In this document: one piece after another, positions 1 through 9,243 of the stretch
Layout of the letters: every line of letters starts with the position of its first letter
Position numbering within the stretch: position 1 is the first letter of the stretch
Assembly (NCBI RefSeq): GCF_904063055.1
Contig: NZ_CAJFCN010000013.1
Coordinates: forward strand, 1-64,000
Direction: 5' to 3'
Length of the DNA: 64,000 bases
Source: Pseudomonas paracarnis
GTDB lineage: Bacteria; Pseudomonadota; Gammaproteobacteria; Pseudomonadales; Pseudomonadaceae
The notes under the pieces: model-generated
Seen by the model: only the letters and a program-made list of their open reading frames with translations
Database searches by the model: none
Told to the model about the DNA's origin: nothing
Made by a program: the position numbers and the translations under genes

Positions 1-8
1 AGGCGCGC

Positions 9-36
9 ATTCTACAGCAGCCTCATTTGCTGTCAA
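9..36 (-). promoter_or_regulatory. rrn promoter nearest the operon
   Basis: On the minus strand: -35 TTGACA (31-36), 16-bp spacer, -10 TAGAAT (9-14), then GCGCGCCT. A G+C-rich discriminator directly after the -10 is the known signature of stringently controlled (ppGpp/DksA) stable-RNA promoters. The DNA upstream (about 40-60) is A/T-rich on the template and could act as an UP element. Confidence 0.88.
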
Positions 37-118
37 GTGGTTATTTTCAGAAGTTTTCGAAGATTTCTTCAACAACTTCAACCACTTGCGCTTGCGATCT
101 CTCGTAAGCGGGAGGCGA

Positions 119-146
119 ATTCTACAGCGTTACACGCTGCTGTCAA
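119..146 (-). promoter_or_regulatory. second tandem rrn promoter
   Basis: On the minus strand: -35 TTGACA (141-146), 16-bp spacer, -10 TAGAAT (119-124), followed by TCGCCTCCCG. It has the same spacer and same -10 as the promoter at 9-36. Confidence 0.85.
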
Positions 147-264
147 CACCTCTTTTTCAACTTCCTTTTGGCTTCGATGAACTGAAGCAACTTGCTGTCG
201 AGAACTGCGTAACTCATTGTTTACCAAGGAGTTTTCCGTTTCGACTGCGCCGGAAGTGGGGCGA

Positions 265-292
265 ATTATAGACAGATATAATTCGCCGTCAA
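265..292 (-). promoter_or_regulatory. third, most upstream tandem promoter
   Basis: On the minus strand: -35 TTGACG (287-292), 16-bp spacer, -10 TATAAT (265-270), then TCGCCCC. It shares the spacing of the other two promoters and lies about 85 bp downstream of gcdG on the same strand. Confidence 0.75.
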
Positions 293-376
293 CTCTTATT
301 TTTGCTTTTCTATCAATAAGTTAGCTTCGGTTAAAAAACAGCCGGCATCCACTGCGCGTCTATATAGAAGGGAAGT

Positions 377-1597
377 TCAAATAACGCCCGCCTCCTTCAG
401 TGCGGCCACATGAGCAGCTCCCAACCCCAGAACCCCCTGCAGCACCTCAAGCGTATGCTCCCCCAATAGAGGAGGCGCACTCCGGTACTCCACAGGCGTC
501 TTGGATAAGCGTATCGGGCTCGCAACCTGGGGCACCGTCCCCGCCAATGCGTGAGGCAACTCAATCGCCAAACCCCGCGCCTGGACCTGAGGATCGGAGA
601 ACACCTGCGCCAGATCATTGATGGGCCCACACGGCACGCCCACTTGCTCCAGCTGCGACACCCACTCAGCGGTCGTCTTGAAGACCGTCGCCTGGCGAAT
701 CAAAGGAATCAGCTCCGCACGATTAGCTACCCGTGCGCGATTGGTGGCGAAACGCACGTCATCCGCCCATTGCGGTTGCCCAGCGACTTCAGCGAATTTA
801 CGGAACTGCCCGTCATTGCCTACGGTGAGGATGAAATCTCCATCGGCCGTAGGAAAATCCTGATAAGGCACGATATTAGGGTGAGCATTCCCCAGGCGCT
901 TGGGCGGCGCCCCGGTTGTCAGGTAATTCATCGCCTGATTCGCCAGGCAAGCCACCTGCACATCCAGCAACGCCATGTCGATATGTTGCCCACCACCATC
1001 GTGGTCGCGATGAGCTAGCGCAGCCAGGATCGCGACGGTCGAATAAAGTCCGGTCAAGATGTCGGTCAAGGCTACGCCAACCTTTACCGGCCCGGCGCCT
1101 TCATCCCCTTCAGGCCGCCCGGTCAGGCTCATGAGCCCGCCCAGACCCTGGATCATGAAATCGTAGCCGGCACGCATCGCATAGGGGCCCGTCTGACCAA
1201 ACCCCGTGATGGAACAGTAAATCAGCTCCGGGTTGACCTCTTTGAGGGATTCATAGTCCAGCCCATACGCTGCAAGGCCGCCCACCTTGAAGTTTTCGAT
1301 CAGGATGTCCGACTTGGCGGCCAGATCACGCACCAGCTTCTGGCCTTCCGGCCGCGTAAAGTCGATGGTCACCGACTCTTTATTACGGTTGGCCGACAGG
1401 TAATACGCCGCCTCACTGGTATTTTCGCCATCCGCATCCTTAAGGAAGGGCGGCCCCCAAGCGCGCGTGTCATCGCCGCTGCTCGGCCTTTCGACCTTGA
1501 TCACCTCAGCCCCAAGGTCTGCAAGAATCTGCCCGGACCAGGGGCCCGCGAGTACTCGCGACAAATCCAGCACTCGCAGATGCGAAAGCGCGCCCAT
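377..1597 (-). CDS. gcdG: Family III CoA-transferase, probable succinyl-CoA:glutarate CoA-transferase
   Basis: CaiB/BaiF (family III) CoA-transferase of 406 residues, the normal family length. The N-terminus carries the family motif LSRVLAGPW, and Asp179 in VGVALTDILTG aligns with the catalytic Asp that forms the acyl-anhydride intermediate. The second of two nearby ATGs (1597) is chosen because AGGAG at 1605-1609 sits 7 nt upstream of it, against 1 nt for the ATG at 1603. It lies directly downstream of gcdH on the same strand, with gcdR divergent. That context points to activation of glutarate, a lysine/5-aminovalerate breakdown product, to glutaryl-CoA in the cytoplasm. The substrate is inferred from context, because family III members look alike. 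Confidence 0.85.
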   Translation of the reverse strand: MGALSHLRVLDLSRVLAGPWSGQILADLGAEVIKVERPSSGDDTRAWGPPFLKDADGENTSEAAYYLSANRNKESVTIDFTRPEGQKLVRDLAAKSDILIENFKVGGLAAYGLDYESLKEVNPELIYCSITGFGQTGPYAMRAGYDFMIQGLGGLMSLTGRPEGDEGAGPVKVGVALTDILTGLYSTVAILAALAHRDHDGGGQHIDMALLDVQVACLANQAMNYLTTGAPPKRLGNAHPNIVPYQDFPTADGDFILTVGNDGQFRKFAEVAGQPQWADDVRFATNRARVANRAELIPLIRQATVFKTTAEWVSQLEQVGVPCGPINDLAQVFSDPQVQARGLAIELPHALAGTVPQVASPIRLSKTPVEYRSAPPLLGEHTLEVLQGVLGLGAAHVAALKEAGVI

Positions 1598-1610
1598 GCC
1601 CATGCTCCTA

Positions 1611-2792
1611 TTAATAGAACGCTTGAAGACCGGTTTGCGCGCGCCCCAGGATCAAGGCATGCACGTCATGGGTCCCTTCATAGGTGTTGACCACTTCCAG
1701 GTTGACCAAGTGGCGCGCCACTCCGAATTCGTCGGAGATACCGTTGCCGCCCAGCATGTCCCGGGCCATGCGCGCGATATCCAATGACTTGCCACACGAG
1801 TTACGCTTCATGATCGAAGTGATCTCAACCGCCGCCGTCCCCTCATCCTTCATCCGACCCAGGCGCAGGCAACCTTGCAGGGCCAAGGTAATCTCGGTCT
1901 GCATGTCTGCCAGCTTCTTCTGGATCAACTGAGTGGCAGCCAGTGGGCGACCAAACTGCTGGCGATCAAGTGTGTACTGGCGTGCGGTATGCCAGCAGAA
2001 CTCAGCAGCCCCCAGCGCCCCCCAGGAAATCCCGTACCGTGCCGAATTAAGGCAGGTAAACGGCCCTTTCAAACCCCGTACATCCGGGAAGATATTTTCT
2101 TCGGGCACAAATACGTTATCCATCACGATTTCACCGGTGATGGAGGCCCGCAGCCCCACCTTGCCGTGGATAGCCGGAGCGCTCAGACCTTTCCAGCCTT
2201 TTTCCAGGACAAAGCCACGGATGTCCCCGGCATCATCTTTGCCCCACACCACAAACACATCCGCAATCGGACTGTTGGTGATCCACATCTTTGCGCCGGT
2301 CAGGCTGTAGCCGCCATCCACTTTGCGTGCACGAGTAATCATCGCACCTGGGTCGGAACCATGGTTGGGCTCGGTCAGCCCGAAGCAACCGATCCATTCA
2401 CCAGAGGCCAGTTTGGGCAAGTACTTCTGTTTTTGCGCCTCGGTACCGAACTCATTGATCGGCACCATGACGAGGGAAGACTGCACACTCATCATCGAGC
2501 GATAGCCGGAGTCGACACGCTCCACCTCCCGAGCAATCAAACCGTAGCTGACATAGTTCAAGCCACTGCCACCGTACTGCTCAGGGATCATCGCCCCCAG
2601 CAAACCGGTCTCGCCCATCTCGCGGAAAATAGCAGGGTCTGTCTTTTCGTGGCGAAAGGCTTCGAGCACGCGGGGAGCCAGCTTGTCCTGAGCAAATTGC
2701 TCGGCGCTGTCACGCACCATGCGCTCTTCTTCGGTGAGCTGTTGATCCAGCAGCAGTGGATCGATCCAGTTGAAGCTTGCCTTGCCAGCCAT
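1611..2792 (-). CDS. gcdH: Glutaryl-CoA dehydrogenase
   Basis: Acyl-CoA dehydrogenase of 393 residues that oxidises and decarboxylates glutaryl-CoA to crotonyl-CoA with FAD and electron-transfer flavoprotein. The three acyl-CoA dehydrogenase domains are present in order: N-terminal helical (about 20-130), central beta ([13 protein letters not shown] region) and C-terminal helical. The catalytic base is Glu372 in [12 protein letters not shown], the position used by glutaryl-CoA dehydrogenases. GAGGA lies about 8 nt before the ATG. The gene is 13 bp upstream of gcdG in one operon and divergent from the LysR gene gcdR, its likely activator. Confidence 0.95.
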   Translation of the reverse strand: MAGKASFNWIDPLLLDQQLTEEERMVRDSAEQFAQDKLAPRVLEAFRHEKTDPAIFREMGETGLLGAMIPEQYGGSGLNYVSYGLIAREVERVDSGYRSMMSVQSSLVMVPINEFGTEAQKQKYLPKLASGEWIGCFGLTEPNHGSDPGAMITRARKVDGGYSLTGAKMWITNSPIADVFVVWGKDDAGDIRGFVLEKGWKGLSAPAIHGKVGLRASITGEIVMDNVFVPEENIFPDVRGLKGPFTCLNSARYGISWGALGAAEFCWHTARQYTLDRQQFGRPLAATQLIQKKLADMQTEITLALQGCLRLGRMKDEGTAAVEITSIMKRNSCGKSLDIARMARDMLGGNGISDEFGVARHLVNLEVVNTYEGTHDVHALILGRAQTGLQAFY

Positions 2793-2949
2793 GAATAAGT
2801 CCTCGCGGAAAAAATCAGAAGTCGTGGAACCAGACTAGGCGCGGTCAGCGCAGAGGGCAAACGAGGTTTTTGCATAGGCTTGTGCTAATTTCTCACTTCA
2901 TAACACTAAAAAAGCCCAGAAATGCGCTTTATCTGTGAGGGCAACGTAC

Positions 2950-3849
2950 ATGCGCAGGAAAATCCCCAGTACCACCGCGCTCATCAGCTTTGAGGCAGCA
3001 GCCCGGCACGAGAGCTTCACCAAGGCAGCCTTGGAGCTTTCCATCACCCAAGGCGCGATTTGCCGACAGATCGCCAGCCTGGAGGAGTTTTTGAGTGTCG
3101 AGCTGTTTCGCCGCTCACGCCGTGGGGTGAAGCTGACGGAGGCGGGGCTGTCTTATAGCCGCAGGGTTGCAACGCAACTGGACGCCGTAGAGCGCGACAC
3201 CTTGTCGGTGATGGGCCAGCAGGGCGCCAATGTGATCGAACTGGCGGTGGTACCTACCTTCGGCACGCAGTGGCTGATCCCACGCCTGAAAGACTTTCAA
3301 CATCAGCACCCGGAAGTCACGGTGAACCTGACGAACCGCACACGCCCCTTCCTGTTCGCCGATACTGAGTTCGATGCGGCGATCTACTTCGGGGATGCCG
3401 ATTGGTCGGGTACGCAATCCCACCGGTTAATGGGCGAAAACCCGGTACCGGTATGCAGCCCACGCTTACTCGGCGACCGCACGCATTTCACCCCTCAACA
3501 GATCGCCGAGCTGCCTCTGCTGCAGCAGACCACACGCCCCTATGCCTGGCGCCAATGGTTCAACGCCCAACAACTGAACATCCCTCGCGACATGACAGGC
3601 CCTCGATACGAGCTATTCTCGATGCTGTCTCAAGCGGCCATGCATGACATGGGCATCGCACTGATTCCTCCCTTCCTCATACAGCGGGAGCTGAAGGAGC
3701 AACAACTGGTAATCGCGAGCACCGAAGCACTGACCAGCGAAAAGGCTTATTACCTGATGATTCCTGACAAAAAGGTCGAATCCGCCTCACTGCATGCATT
3801 CAGGGACTGGCTGCTCGACCAGTCAAGACGCTACAACCCATGTAAATAA
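2950..3849 (+). CDS. gcdR: LysR-family transcriptional regulator, probable glutarate regulator
   Basis: LysR-type regulator of 299 residues with an N-terminal winged helix-turn-helix (about 5-65; AARHESFTKAALELSITQGAICRQI) and a periplasmic-binding-like effector domain. ATG at 2950 is preferred over an in-frame GTG at 2935 because GAGGG at 2937-2941 lies 8 nt upstream and would overlap the GTG. It is transcribed divergently from gcdH-gcdG across a 157-bp spacer, the usual LysR arrangement, so it probably binds there and responds to glutarate or glutaryl-CoA. The effector is inferred from context, not from residues. Confidence 0.85.
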   Translation: MRRKIPSTTALISFEAAARHESFTKAALELSITQGAICRQIASLEEFLSVELFRRSRRGVKLTEAGLSYSRRVATQLDAVERDTLSVMGQQGANVIELAVVPTFGTQWLIPRLKDFQHQHPEVTVNLTNRTRPFLFADTEFDAAIYFGDADWSGTQSHRLMGENPVPVCSPRLLGDRTHFTPQQIAELPLLQQTTRPYAWRQWFNAQQLNIPRDMTGPRYELFSMLSQAAMHDMGIALIPPFLIQRELKEQQLVIASTEALTSEKAYYLMIPDKKVESASLHAFRDWLLDQSRRYNPCK

Positions 3850-4301
3850 AGGACAAAGCGCAATTGCTGACTTTGTAGTCAAATAAATTAAGATCCTACA
3901 GATATACGTATATGTCGCATTTAAACAGACTGTACTTGTCAGCCAAAAATAAGGCTAAAAGCCATGTATCTCATGGCTCGTAGCGACTCTTACCGGCCAA
4001 TGCACGACTATTCACACTGGCAATGGAAAAATGGAGCGAAAACGCCTGAACGCCTTTAATGACCTGTATTTAAAGAGGTTATTTCAGCTTGTTGCGACAA
4101 TCAGTCACAGGGTGACTTGTAGTTAATTTTTCGTCACCCGTCATAATCCCTTGATGGCCGTAAAGTTCGCCTGCAAAATGCCGCGCCCCGCTGTCATTTC
4201 AGCGGGATCGTGCTGATCGGCCGCCCCAGTTGCGCCACTCGCGGTGCACTGGCCTTTTTACAAAAAGATCAAAAGCAAAAAGATCATGCAGGAGATTTGA
4301 C
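3850..4301. other. Spacer between gcdR and pntAA
   Basis: No gene seen. It is A/T-richer than its surroundings. Two hairpins stand out. AGCCATG/CATGGCT (3960-3978, 5-nt loop) has no T-run after it. GGGTGAC/GTCACCC (4110-4139, 16-nt loop) lies just before a weak -10-like CATAAT (4142-4147). The pnt promoter is presumably here but I cannot place it with confidence. No clear terminator follows gcdR. Confidence 0.5.
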
Positions 4302-5423
4302 GTGCACATTGGTGTTCCTCTCGAAACCCAGACCGGTGAAACGCGGGTGGCTGCCACCCCAGAAACCATCAAGAAGCTGATCGGCCAGGGCCATAAGGTC
4401 ACTGTACAAAGCGGCGCAGGCATCAATGCCAGCATCGTCGACAGTGCCTATGAAACGGCAGGCGCCACCATTGGCAGTGCCAACGACGCGTTTGGCGCCG
4501 AGCTGATTCTCAAAGTGGTTGCCCCCAGCGACAGCGAACTTGCGCTGATCAAAAGTGGCACCGTGTTGGTGGGCATGCTCAACCCGTTCAGCAACGAAAC
4601 CATCGCCAAGCTCGCCGAGCGCGGCATCACCGCCTTCGCCCTGGAAGCCGCGCCGCGCACTTCACGCGCTCAAAGCCTTGATGTGCTGTCTTCGCAAGCC
4701 AACATCGCCGGTTACAAGGCCGTGTTGCTCGCCGCTCATCACTACCCGCGTTTCATGCCGATGCTGATGACTGCTGCCGGCACCGTAAAAGCCGCGCGCG
4801 TACTGATCCTCGGCGCCGGTGTGGCGGGCCTGCAAGCCATCGCCACGGCCAAGCGCCTGGGCGCGGTGATCGAAGCGTCCGACGTACGCCCGGCGGTTAA
4901 GGAGCAGATCGAATCCCTGGGTGCCAAGTTTGTCGACGTACCGTACGAAACCGATGAAGAGCGTGAATGCGCCGTCGGTGTCGGTGGCTACGCGCGCCCG
5001 ATGCCCAGCAGTTGGATGCAACGCCAGGCCCTGGCCGTGCACGAACGCGCCAAACAGGCCGATATCGTCATCACCACCGCCCTCATCCCGGGCCGCAAGG
5101 CGCCGACCCTGCTCAGCGCCGATACCGTGGCGCAGATGAAACCCGGCTCGGTGGTCATCGACCTCGCTGCAGCCCAAGGTGGCAACTGCCCGCTGACCGT
5201 GGCCGACCAGGTCGTGGTGGAAAACGGCGTGATCATCTGCGGCCCGACCAACCTGGCGGGCGCTGTCGCCGCCGATGCGTCGGCCTTGTATGCGCGCAAC
5301 CTGCTGGACTTCCTGAAGCTGGTCTTCACCAAGGAAGGGCAGTTTGAAATCAACCTCGAAGACGACATCGTCGCCGCGTGCCTGATGTGCCGCGACGGCC
5401 AAGTCATCCGCAAAAACGCCTAA
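4302..5423 (+). CDS. pntAA: NAD(P) transhydrogenase subunit alpha, part 1
   Basis: NAD(H)-binding domain I of the proton-translocating transhydrogenase, 373 residues, acting at the cytoplasmic face of the inner membrane. It shows alanine-dehydrogenase/PNT N- and C-terminal domains and a Rossmann motif GAGVAGLQ (171-178). The GTG at 4302 is chosen because AGGAGA at 4290-4295 sits 6 nt upstream; extending further upstream gives non-conserved sequence. In E. coli this domain is fused to the small membrane part. Here the alpha subunit is split into two genes, as is usual in pseudomonads. It is the first gene of pntAA-pntAB-pntB. Confidence 0.95.
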   Translation: MHIGVPLETQTGETRVAATPETIKKLIGQGHKVTVQSGAGINASIVDSAYETAGATIGSANDAFGAELILKVVAPSDSELALIKSGTVLVGMLNPFSNETIAKLAERGITAFALEAAPRTSRAQSLDVLSSQANIAGYKAVLLAAHHYPRFMPMLMTAAGTVKAARVLILGAGVAGLQAIATAKRLGAVIEASDVRPAVKEQIESLGAKFVDVPYETDEERECAVGVGGYARPMPSSWMQRQALAVHERAKQADIVITTALIPGRKAPTLLSADTVAQMKPGSVVIDLAAAQGGNCPLTVADQVVVENGVIICGPTNLAGAVAADASALYARNLLDFLKLVFTKEGQFEINLEDDIVAACLMCRDGQVIRKNA

Positions 5424-5438
5424 GCAGGGATTCAGACG

Positions 5439-5759
5439 ATGGAAGAGCTTATCTCCCCCGGTATCTACAACCTGATCATCTTTGTGCTGGCGATTTATGT
5501 CGGTTATCACGTGGTCTGGAACGTAACACCTGCATTGCACACGCCGCTGATGGCCGTGACCAACGCCATTTCCGCGATTGTCATCGTCGGCGCCATGCTG
5601 GCTGCCGCGCTGACCGTCACCCCGTTGGGCAAGACTATGGGCACACTGGCCGTGGCCCTGGCGGCGGTAAATGTCTTCGGTGGCTTCCTGGTCACCCGCA
5701 GAATGCTTGAGATGTTCAAGAAGAAAGCCCCGAAAGTAAAAGAAGAGGCGCCCAAGTAA
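5439..5759 (+). CDS. pntAB: NAD(P) transhydrogenase subunit alpha, part 2
   Basis: Membrane part of the alpha subunit, 106 residues with about three hydrophobic segments (about 10-30, 42-62 and 65-88) and a basic, lysine-rich C-terminal tail. With PntB it forms the proton channel that couples hydride transfer from NADH to NADP+ to proton entry. It starts 15 bp after pntAA, and its stop codon shares one base with the ATG of pntB, consistent with translational coupling. Confidence 0.95.
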   Translation: MEELISPGIYNLIIFVLAIYVGYHVVWNVTPALHTPLMAVTNAISAIVIVGAMLAAALTVTPLGKTMGTLAVALAAVNVFGGFLVTRRMLEMFKKKAPKVKEEAPK

Positions 5760-7195
5760 TGAGCATGAATCTCGTGACGACGCTCTACCTGATCGCGTCG
5801 ATCTGTTTCATCCAGGCCCTTAAAGGCCTCTCGCACCCGACCACTTCGCGGCGCGGCAACCTGTTCGGCATGCTCGGCATGGCGCTGGCGGTGCTCACCA
5901 CCGTCGGCCTCATTTATAAGCTGGGGGCTGAACTGGCGACTGCCGGTATCGGCTACGTCATCGTTGGCCTATTGGTTGGCGGTACCGCCGGCTCGATCAT
6001 GGCCAAGCGTGTTGAAATGACCAAGATGCCCGAGCTGGTCGCGTTCATGCACAGCATGATCGGCCTGGCCGCGGTGTTCATCGCCATTGCCGCCGTGGTC
6101 GAGCCGCAGTCCCTGGGCATCGTCAAGCACTTGGGCGATTCGATACCGGCCGGTAACCGCCTGGAACTGTTCCTCGGTGCCGCTATCGGTGCAATCACCT
6201 TCTCCGGCTCGGTGATCGCATTCGGCAAGCTGTCGGGCAAGTACAAGTTCCGCCTGTTCCAGGGCGCACCGGTACAGTTCGGCGGCCAACACAAACTGAA
6301 CTTGGTACTCGGCCTGGCAACCCTGGGCCTGGGCCTGGCGTTCATGTTCACCGGCAATCTCAGCGCATTTGCACTGATGCTGGCCCTGGCCTTCGTGCTG
6401 GGTGTGCTGATCATCATCCCGATTGGCGGCGCCGACATGCCCGTGGTGGTGTCGATGCTCAATAGCTATTCCGGCTGGGCAGCGGCGGGCATCGGTTTCT
6501 CGCTGAACAACTCGATGCTGATCATCGCCGGCTCCCTGGTGGGCTCCAGCGGCGCGATCCTGTCGTACATCATGTGCAAGGCGATGAACCGCTCCTTCTT
6601 TAATGTGCTGTTGGGCGGTTTCGGCAACGCGCCGGATGCTGGCGCTGCGGCGGGCTCCAAAGAAGCACGCCCGGTGAAGTCCGGCTCCGCTGATGACGCC
6701 ACCTTCCTGCTGACCAACGCCGACACCGTGATTATCGTCCCAGGCTACGGCCTTGCGGTCGCGCGGGCACAACACGCGCTCAAGGAGCTGACCGAGAAGC
6801 TGACCCACCACGGCGTCACCGTAAAGTACGCGATCCACCCGGTGGCGGGCCGTATGCCGGGGCACATGAACGTATTGCTGGCCGAGGCCGAAGTGCCTTA
6901 CGACCAGGTGTTCGAGATGGAAGACATCAACTCCGAGTTCGGCCAGGCCGACGTGGTGCTGGTATTGGGCGCCAACGACGTGGTCAACCCGGCCGCCAAG
7001 AACGACCCGAACTCACCCATCGCCGGCATGCCGATTCTCGAGGCGTTCAAGGCCAAGACCATCATCGTCAACAAGCGCTCGATGGCCAGCGGCTACGCCG
7101 GCCTGGATAACGAGTTGTTCTACCTGGACAAGACCATGATGGTGTTCGGTGATGCCAAGAAGGTCATCGAAGACATGGTCAAGGCCGTCGAATAA
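5759..7195 (+). CDS. pntB: NAD(P) transhydrogenase subunit beta
   Basis: Beta subunit of 478 residues. About 270 residues of multispanning membrane domain are followed by the cytoplasmic NADP(H)-binding domain III. That domain begins near VIIVPGYGLAVARAQ and includes the motif VLGANDVVNPAA, typical of the family. Together with PntAA/AB it is the main proton-driven source of NADPH. The start overlaps the pntAB stop by one base. A strong terminator follows at 7218-7250. Confidence 0.96.
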   Translation: MSMNLVTTLYLIASICFIQALKGLSHPTTSRRGNLFGMLGMALAVLTTVGLIYKLGAELATAGIGYVIVGLLVGGTAGSIMAKRVEMTKMPELVAFMHSMIGLAAVFIAIAAVVEPQSLGIVKHLGDSIPAGNRLELFLGAAIGAITFSGSVIAFGKLSGKYKFRLFQGAPVQFGGQHKLNLVLGLATLGLGLAFMFTGNLSAFALMLALAFVLGVLIIIPIGGADMPVVVSMLNSYSGWAAAGIGFSLNNSMLIIAGSLVGSSGAILSYIMCKAMNRSFFNVLLGGFGNAPDAGAAAGSKEARPVKSGSADDATFLLTNADTVIIVPGYGLAVARAQHALKELTEKLTHHGVTVKYAIHPVAGRMPGHMNVLLAEAEVPYDQVFEMEDINSEFGQADVVLVLGANDVVNPAAKNDPNSPIAGMPILEAFKAKTIIVNKRSMASGYAGLDNELFYLDKTMMVFGDAKKVIEDMVKAVE

Positions 7196-7217
7196 CACTG
7201 CGCCAGCGCAATACCTG

Positions 7218-7250
7218 AAACCCTGGCCTCACGTAGGCTGGGGTTTTTTT
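7218..7250 (+). terminator. Rho-independent terminator of the pnt operon
   Basis: Stem AAACCCtgGCCT / AGGCtgGGGTTT with a 5-nt loop, followed by seven T residues. It lies 23 bp after the pntB stop. Confidence 0.85.
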
Positions 7251-7253
7251 ATG

Positions 7254-7300
7254 GTTCCCCCGCTCCGCGTGGGAACGCATCCAGGGATGCTCTGCGTCCC
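7254..7300. repeat. Short copy of a GTTCCCACGCTCCGCGTGGGAAC palindromic repeat
   Basis: A near-perfect palindrome (7254-7275, core CGCTCCGCG between GGTTCCC and GGGAAC) is followed by a second small hairpin ending in GCGTCCC. The same modules occur in the fuller elements at 15381-15487 and 51069-51153. The closing arm ending in GAACGATC is missing, so this is a partial copy. Confidence 0.7.
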
Positions 7301-7431
7301 GCTTTGCACACACATGAAACCCGACCAAAGGCTCTAAATCGCGACCTGGCATTCGACCATGGTAGCGGGCCGAAACTTTTTGAAATCACTACACTGCCCA
7401 CCTTGCTTTCCGTAGCCAGAGATAACAATTC

Positions 7432-8925
7432 ATGTACCGTGATCGTATCCGCTTGCCTTCGTTGTTGAACAAGGTCATGAGCGCGGCAGACGCCGCTGCA
7501 CTGATCGAGGACGGCATGACCGTCGGCATGAGCGGCTTCACCCGTGCCGGTGAAGCCAAGGCCGTCCCCCACGCCCTGGCCGAACGCGCCAAGACTTCGC
7601 CACTCAAAATCACGCTGATGACCGGCGCCAGCCTGGGCAATGACCTGGACAAGCAGTTGACCGAAGCCGGCGTACTGTCACGACGCATGCCCTTTCAAGT
7701 CGACAGCACTCTGCGCAAGGCGATCAATGCCGGCGAGGTGATGTTTATCGACCAGCACCTGTCGGAAACCGTCGAGCAACTGCGCAACAATCAGCTCAAA
7801 TTGCCCGACATCGCCGTGATCGAAGCCGTCGCGATCACTGAGCAGGGCCATATCGTGCCCACTACTTCCGTAGGCAACTCGGCCAGCTTCGCGATCTTTG
7901 CCAAACAGGTGATCGTCGAGATCAACCTGGCGCACAACCCGAACCTGGAAGGGCTGCACGACATCTACATCCCGACCTACCGGCCGACGCGCACGCCGAT
8001 CCCGCTGGTGAAAGTCGACGACCGTATCGGCAGCACCGCGATTCCGATCCCGCCCGAGAAAATCGTCGCCATCGTCATCACCAACCAGGCGGACTCCGCC
8101 TCCACGGTAACGCCGCCTGACAGCGACACCCAAGGCATCGCCAATCACCTGATCAACTTCCTCAAGCAAGAAGTCGATGCCGGGCGCATGACCAACAAGC
8201 TCGGCCCGCTGCAAGCCGGCATCGGCAATATTGCCAACGCGGTGATGTGCGGATTGATCGAGTCGCCGTTCGAAGACCTGACCATGTACTCGGAAGTGTT
8301 GCAGGATTCGACCTTCGACCTGATCGACGCCGGCAAGCTGAGCTTTGCCTCCGGCAGTTCGATTACCTTGTCGGAGCGACGCAATGCCGATGTGTTCGGC
8401 AACCTGGAGCACTACAAGGACAAATTGGTGCTGCGCCCGCAGGAAATTTCCAACCACCCTGAAGTGGTACGGCGCCTGGGCATCATCGGTATCAATACCG
8501 CGCTGGAGTTCGATATCTACGGCAACGTCAACTCCACCCACGTCTGCGGCACGCGGATGATGAACGGCATCGGCGGCTCCGGGGATTTCGCCCGCAATGC
8601 GCACCTGGCGATCTTCGTCACCAAGTCCATTGCCAAGGGCGGCGCAATTTCCAGCGTGGTACCGATGGTCAGCCATGTGGACCACACCGAGCATGACGTG
8701 GACATTCTCGTCACCGAAGTAGGCCTTGCCGACCTGCGGGGCCTGGCGCCACGGGAGCGCGCTCGGGTGATCATCGATAACTGCGTGCACCCAGCCTACC
8801 GCGATGCCCTCAACACTTACTTCGATGCCGCCTGCGCCATCGGTGGGCATACGCCGCACATCTTGCGCGAAGCACTGAGTTGGCACATTAACCTGGAAGA
8901 AACCGGGCACATGCTCAAGGCTTGA
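7432..8925 (+). CDS. Acetyl-CoA hydrolase/transferase family, probable succinyl-CoA:acetate CoA-transferase
   Basis: Class I CoA-transferase-like protein of 497 residues. It transfers CoA between succinyl-CoA and acetate (or a similar short acid), or hydrolyses acetyl-CoA. Two halves are visible: an N-terminal domain (about 10-220) and a C-terminal domain holding Glu288 in SEVLQD, which aligns with the catalytic glutamate of AarC-type enzymes. The glycine-rich GIGGSGDF (near 380) is the oxyanion/CoA loop. Length fits the AarC/Cat1/ScpC group. It stands alone between the pnt terminator and the DUF1127 region, so substrate preference is not shown by context. Confidence 0.88.
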   Translation: MYRDRIRLPSLLNKVMSAADAAALIEDGMTVGMSGFTRAGEAKAVPHALAERAKTSPLKITLMTGASLGNDLDKQLTEAGVLSRRMPFQVDSTLRKAINAGEVMFIDQHLSETVEQLRNNQLKLPDIAVIEAVAITEQGHIVPTTSVGNSASFAIFAKQVIVEINLAHNPNLEGLHDIYIPTYRPTRTPIPLVKVDDRIGSTAIPIPPEKIVAIVITNQADSASTVTPPDSDTQGIANHLINFLKQEVDAGRMTNKLGPLQAGIGNIANAVMCGLIESPFEDLTMYSEVLQDSTFDLIDAGKLSFASGSSITLSERRNADVFGNLEHYKDKLVLRPQEISNHPEVVRRLGIIGINTALEFDIYGNVNSTHVCGTRMMNGIGGSGDFARNAHLAIFVTKSIAKGGAISSVVPMVSHVDHTEHDVDILVTEVGLADLRGLAPRERARVIIDNCVHPAYRDALNTYFDAACAIGGHTPHILREALSWHINLEETGHMLKA

Positions 8926-9243
8926 TGAATACAGATCCGGGCTGATGCAAATACAGTTTCATCAGCTCGGTGAACCCACCCGCACTTATGGAAAAAACTG
9001 TACTGCTGTACTGGTCATTTCCTACCGAAATATCCCATACACCAACTCAAAAATGCCTATTTCGCACCTTTTAAGTGCGCACAGGTACAGTTGCCCCAAT
9101 TTCGTACCGTACAGCCTCGCTAAACAGTTAACTGGCCTCTCACAATACAGGTGAACTGTATCTAGAGAGTCTTGCCTCGGAGGAGGATCATTGGCATCAG
9201 TTAAACCACTACCTAATCCCGCCACAAGCGGAAGGATGTCATC
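8926..9243. promoter_or_regulatory. Upstream region of the DUF1127 gene with repeated TACAG motifs
   Basis: No gene seen. The spacer is crowded with one short motif in both orientations: ATACAGTTT (8951-8959); a perfect tandem of the 8-mer CTGTACTG (8998-9013); ACAGGTACAGTT (9081-9092); CGTACAG near 9108; and a perfect inverted repeat ATACAG-5 bp-CTGTAT (9145-9161). Direct repeats plus an inverted repeat look like operators for one regulator. GntR/MocR-type proteins are one candidate class, but that is a guess. No such gene is in the window. Confidence 0.6.

Larger units (their letters stand above)
1..376 (-). promoter_or_regulatory. rRNA operon promoter region (operon lies left of the window)
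   Basis: No credible gene is present. Three sigma-70 promoters in a row read leftward, each with a 16-bp spacer. The most downstream one ends in a GC-rich discriminator at the very edge of the window. This arrangement and sequence match, from memory, the region upstream of 16S rRNA genes in fluorescent pseudomonads. The rRNA itself is off the left edge, so the assignment is inferred from the promoters. Confidence 0.85.

Noticed and set aside
86-271. 61-codon open frame over the left-edge promoters
   Set aside because: It overlaps two strong promoters, has no ribosome-binding site and encodes nothing recognisable.
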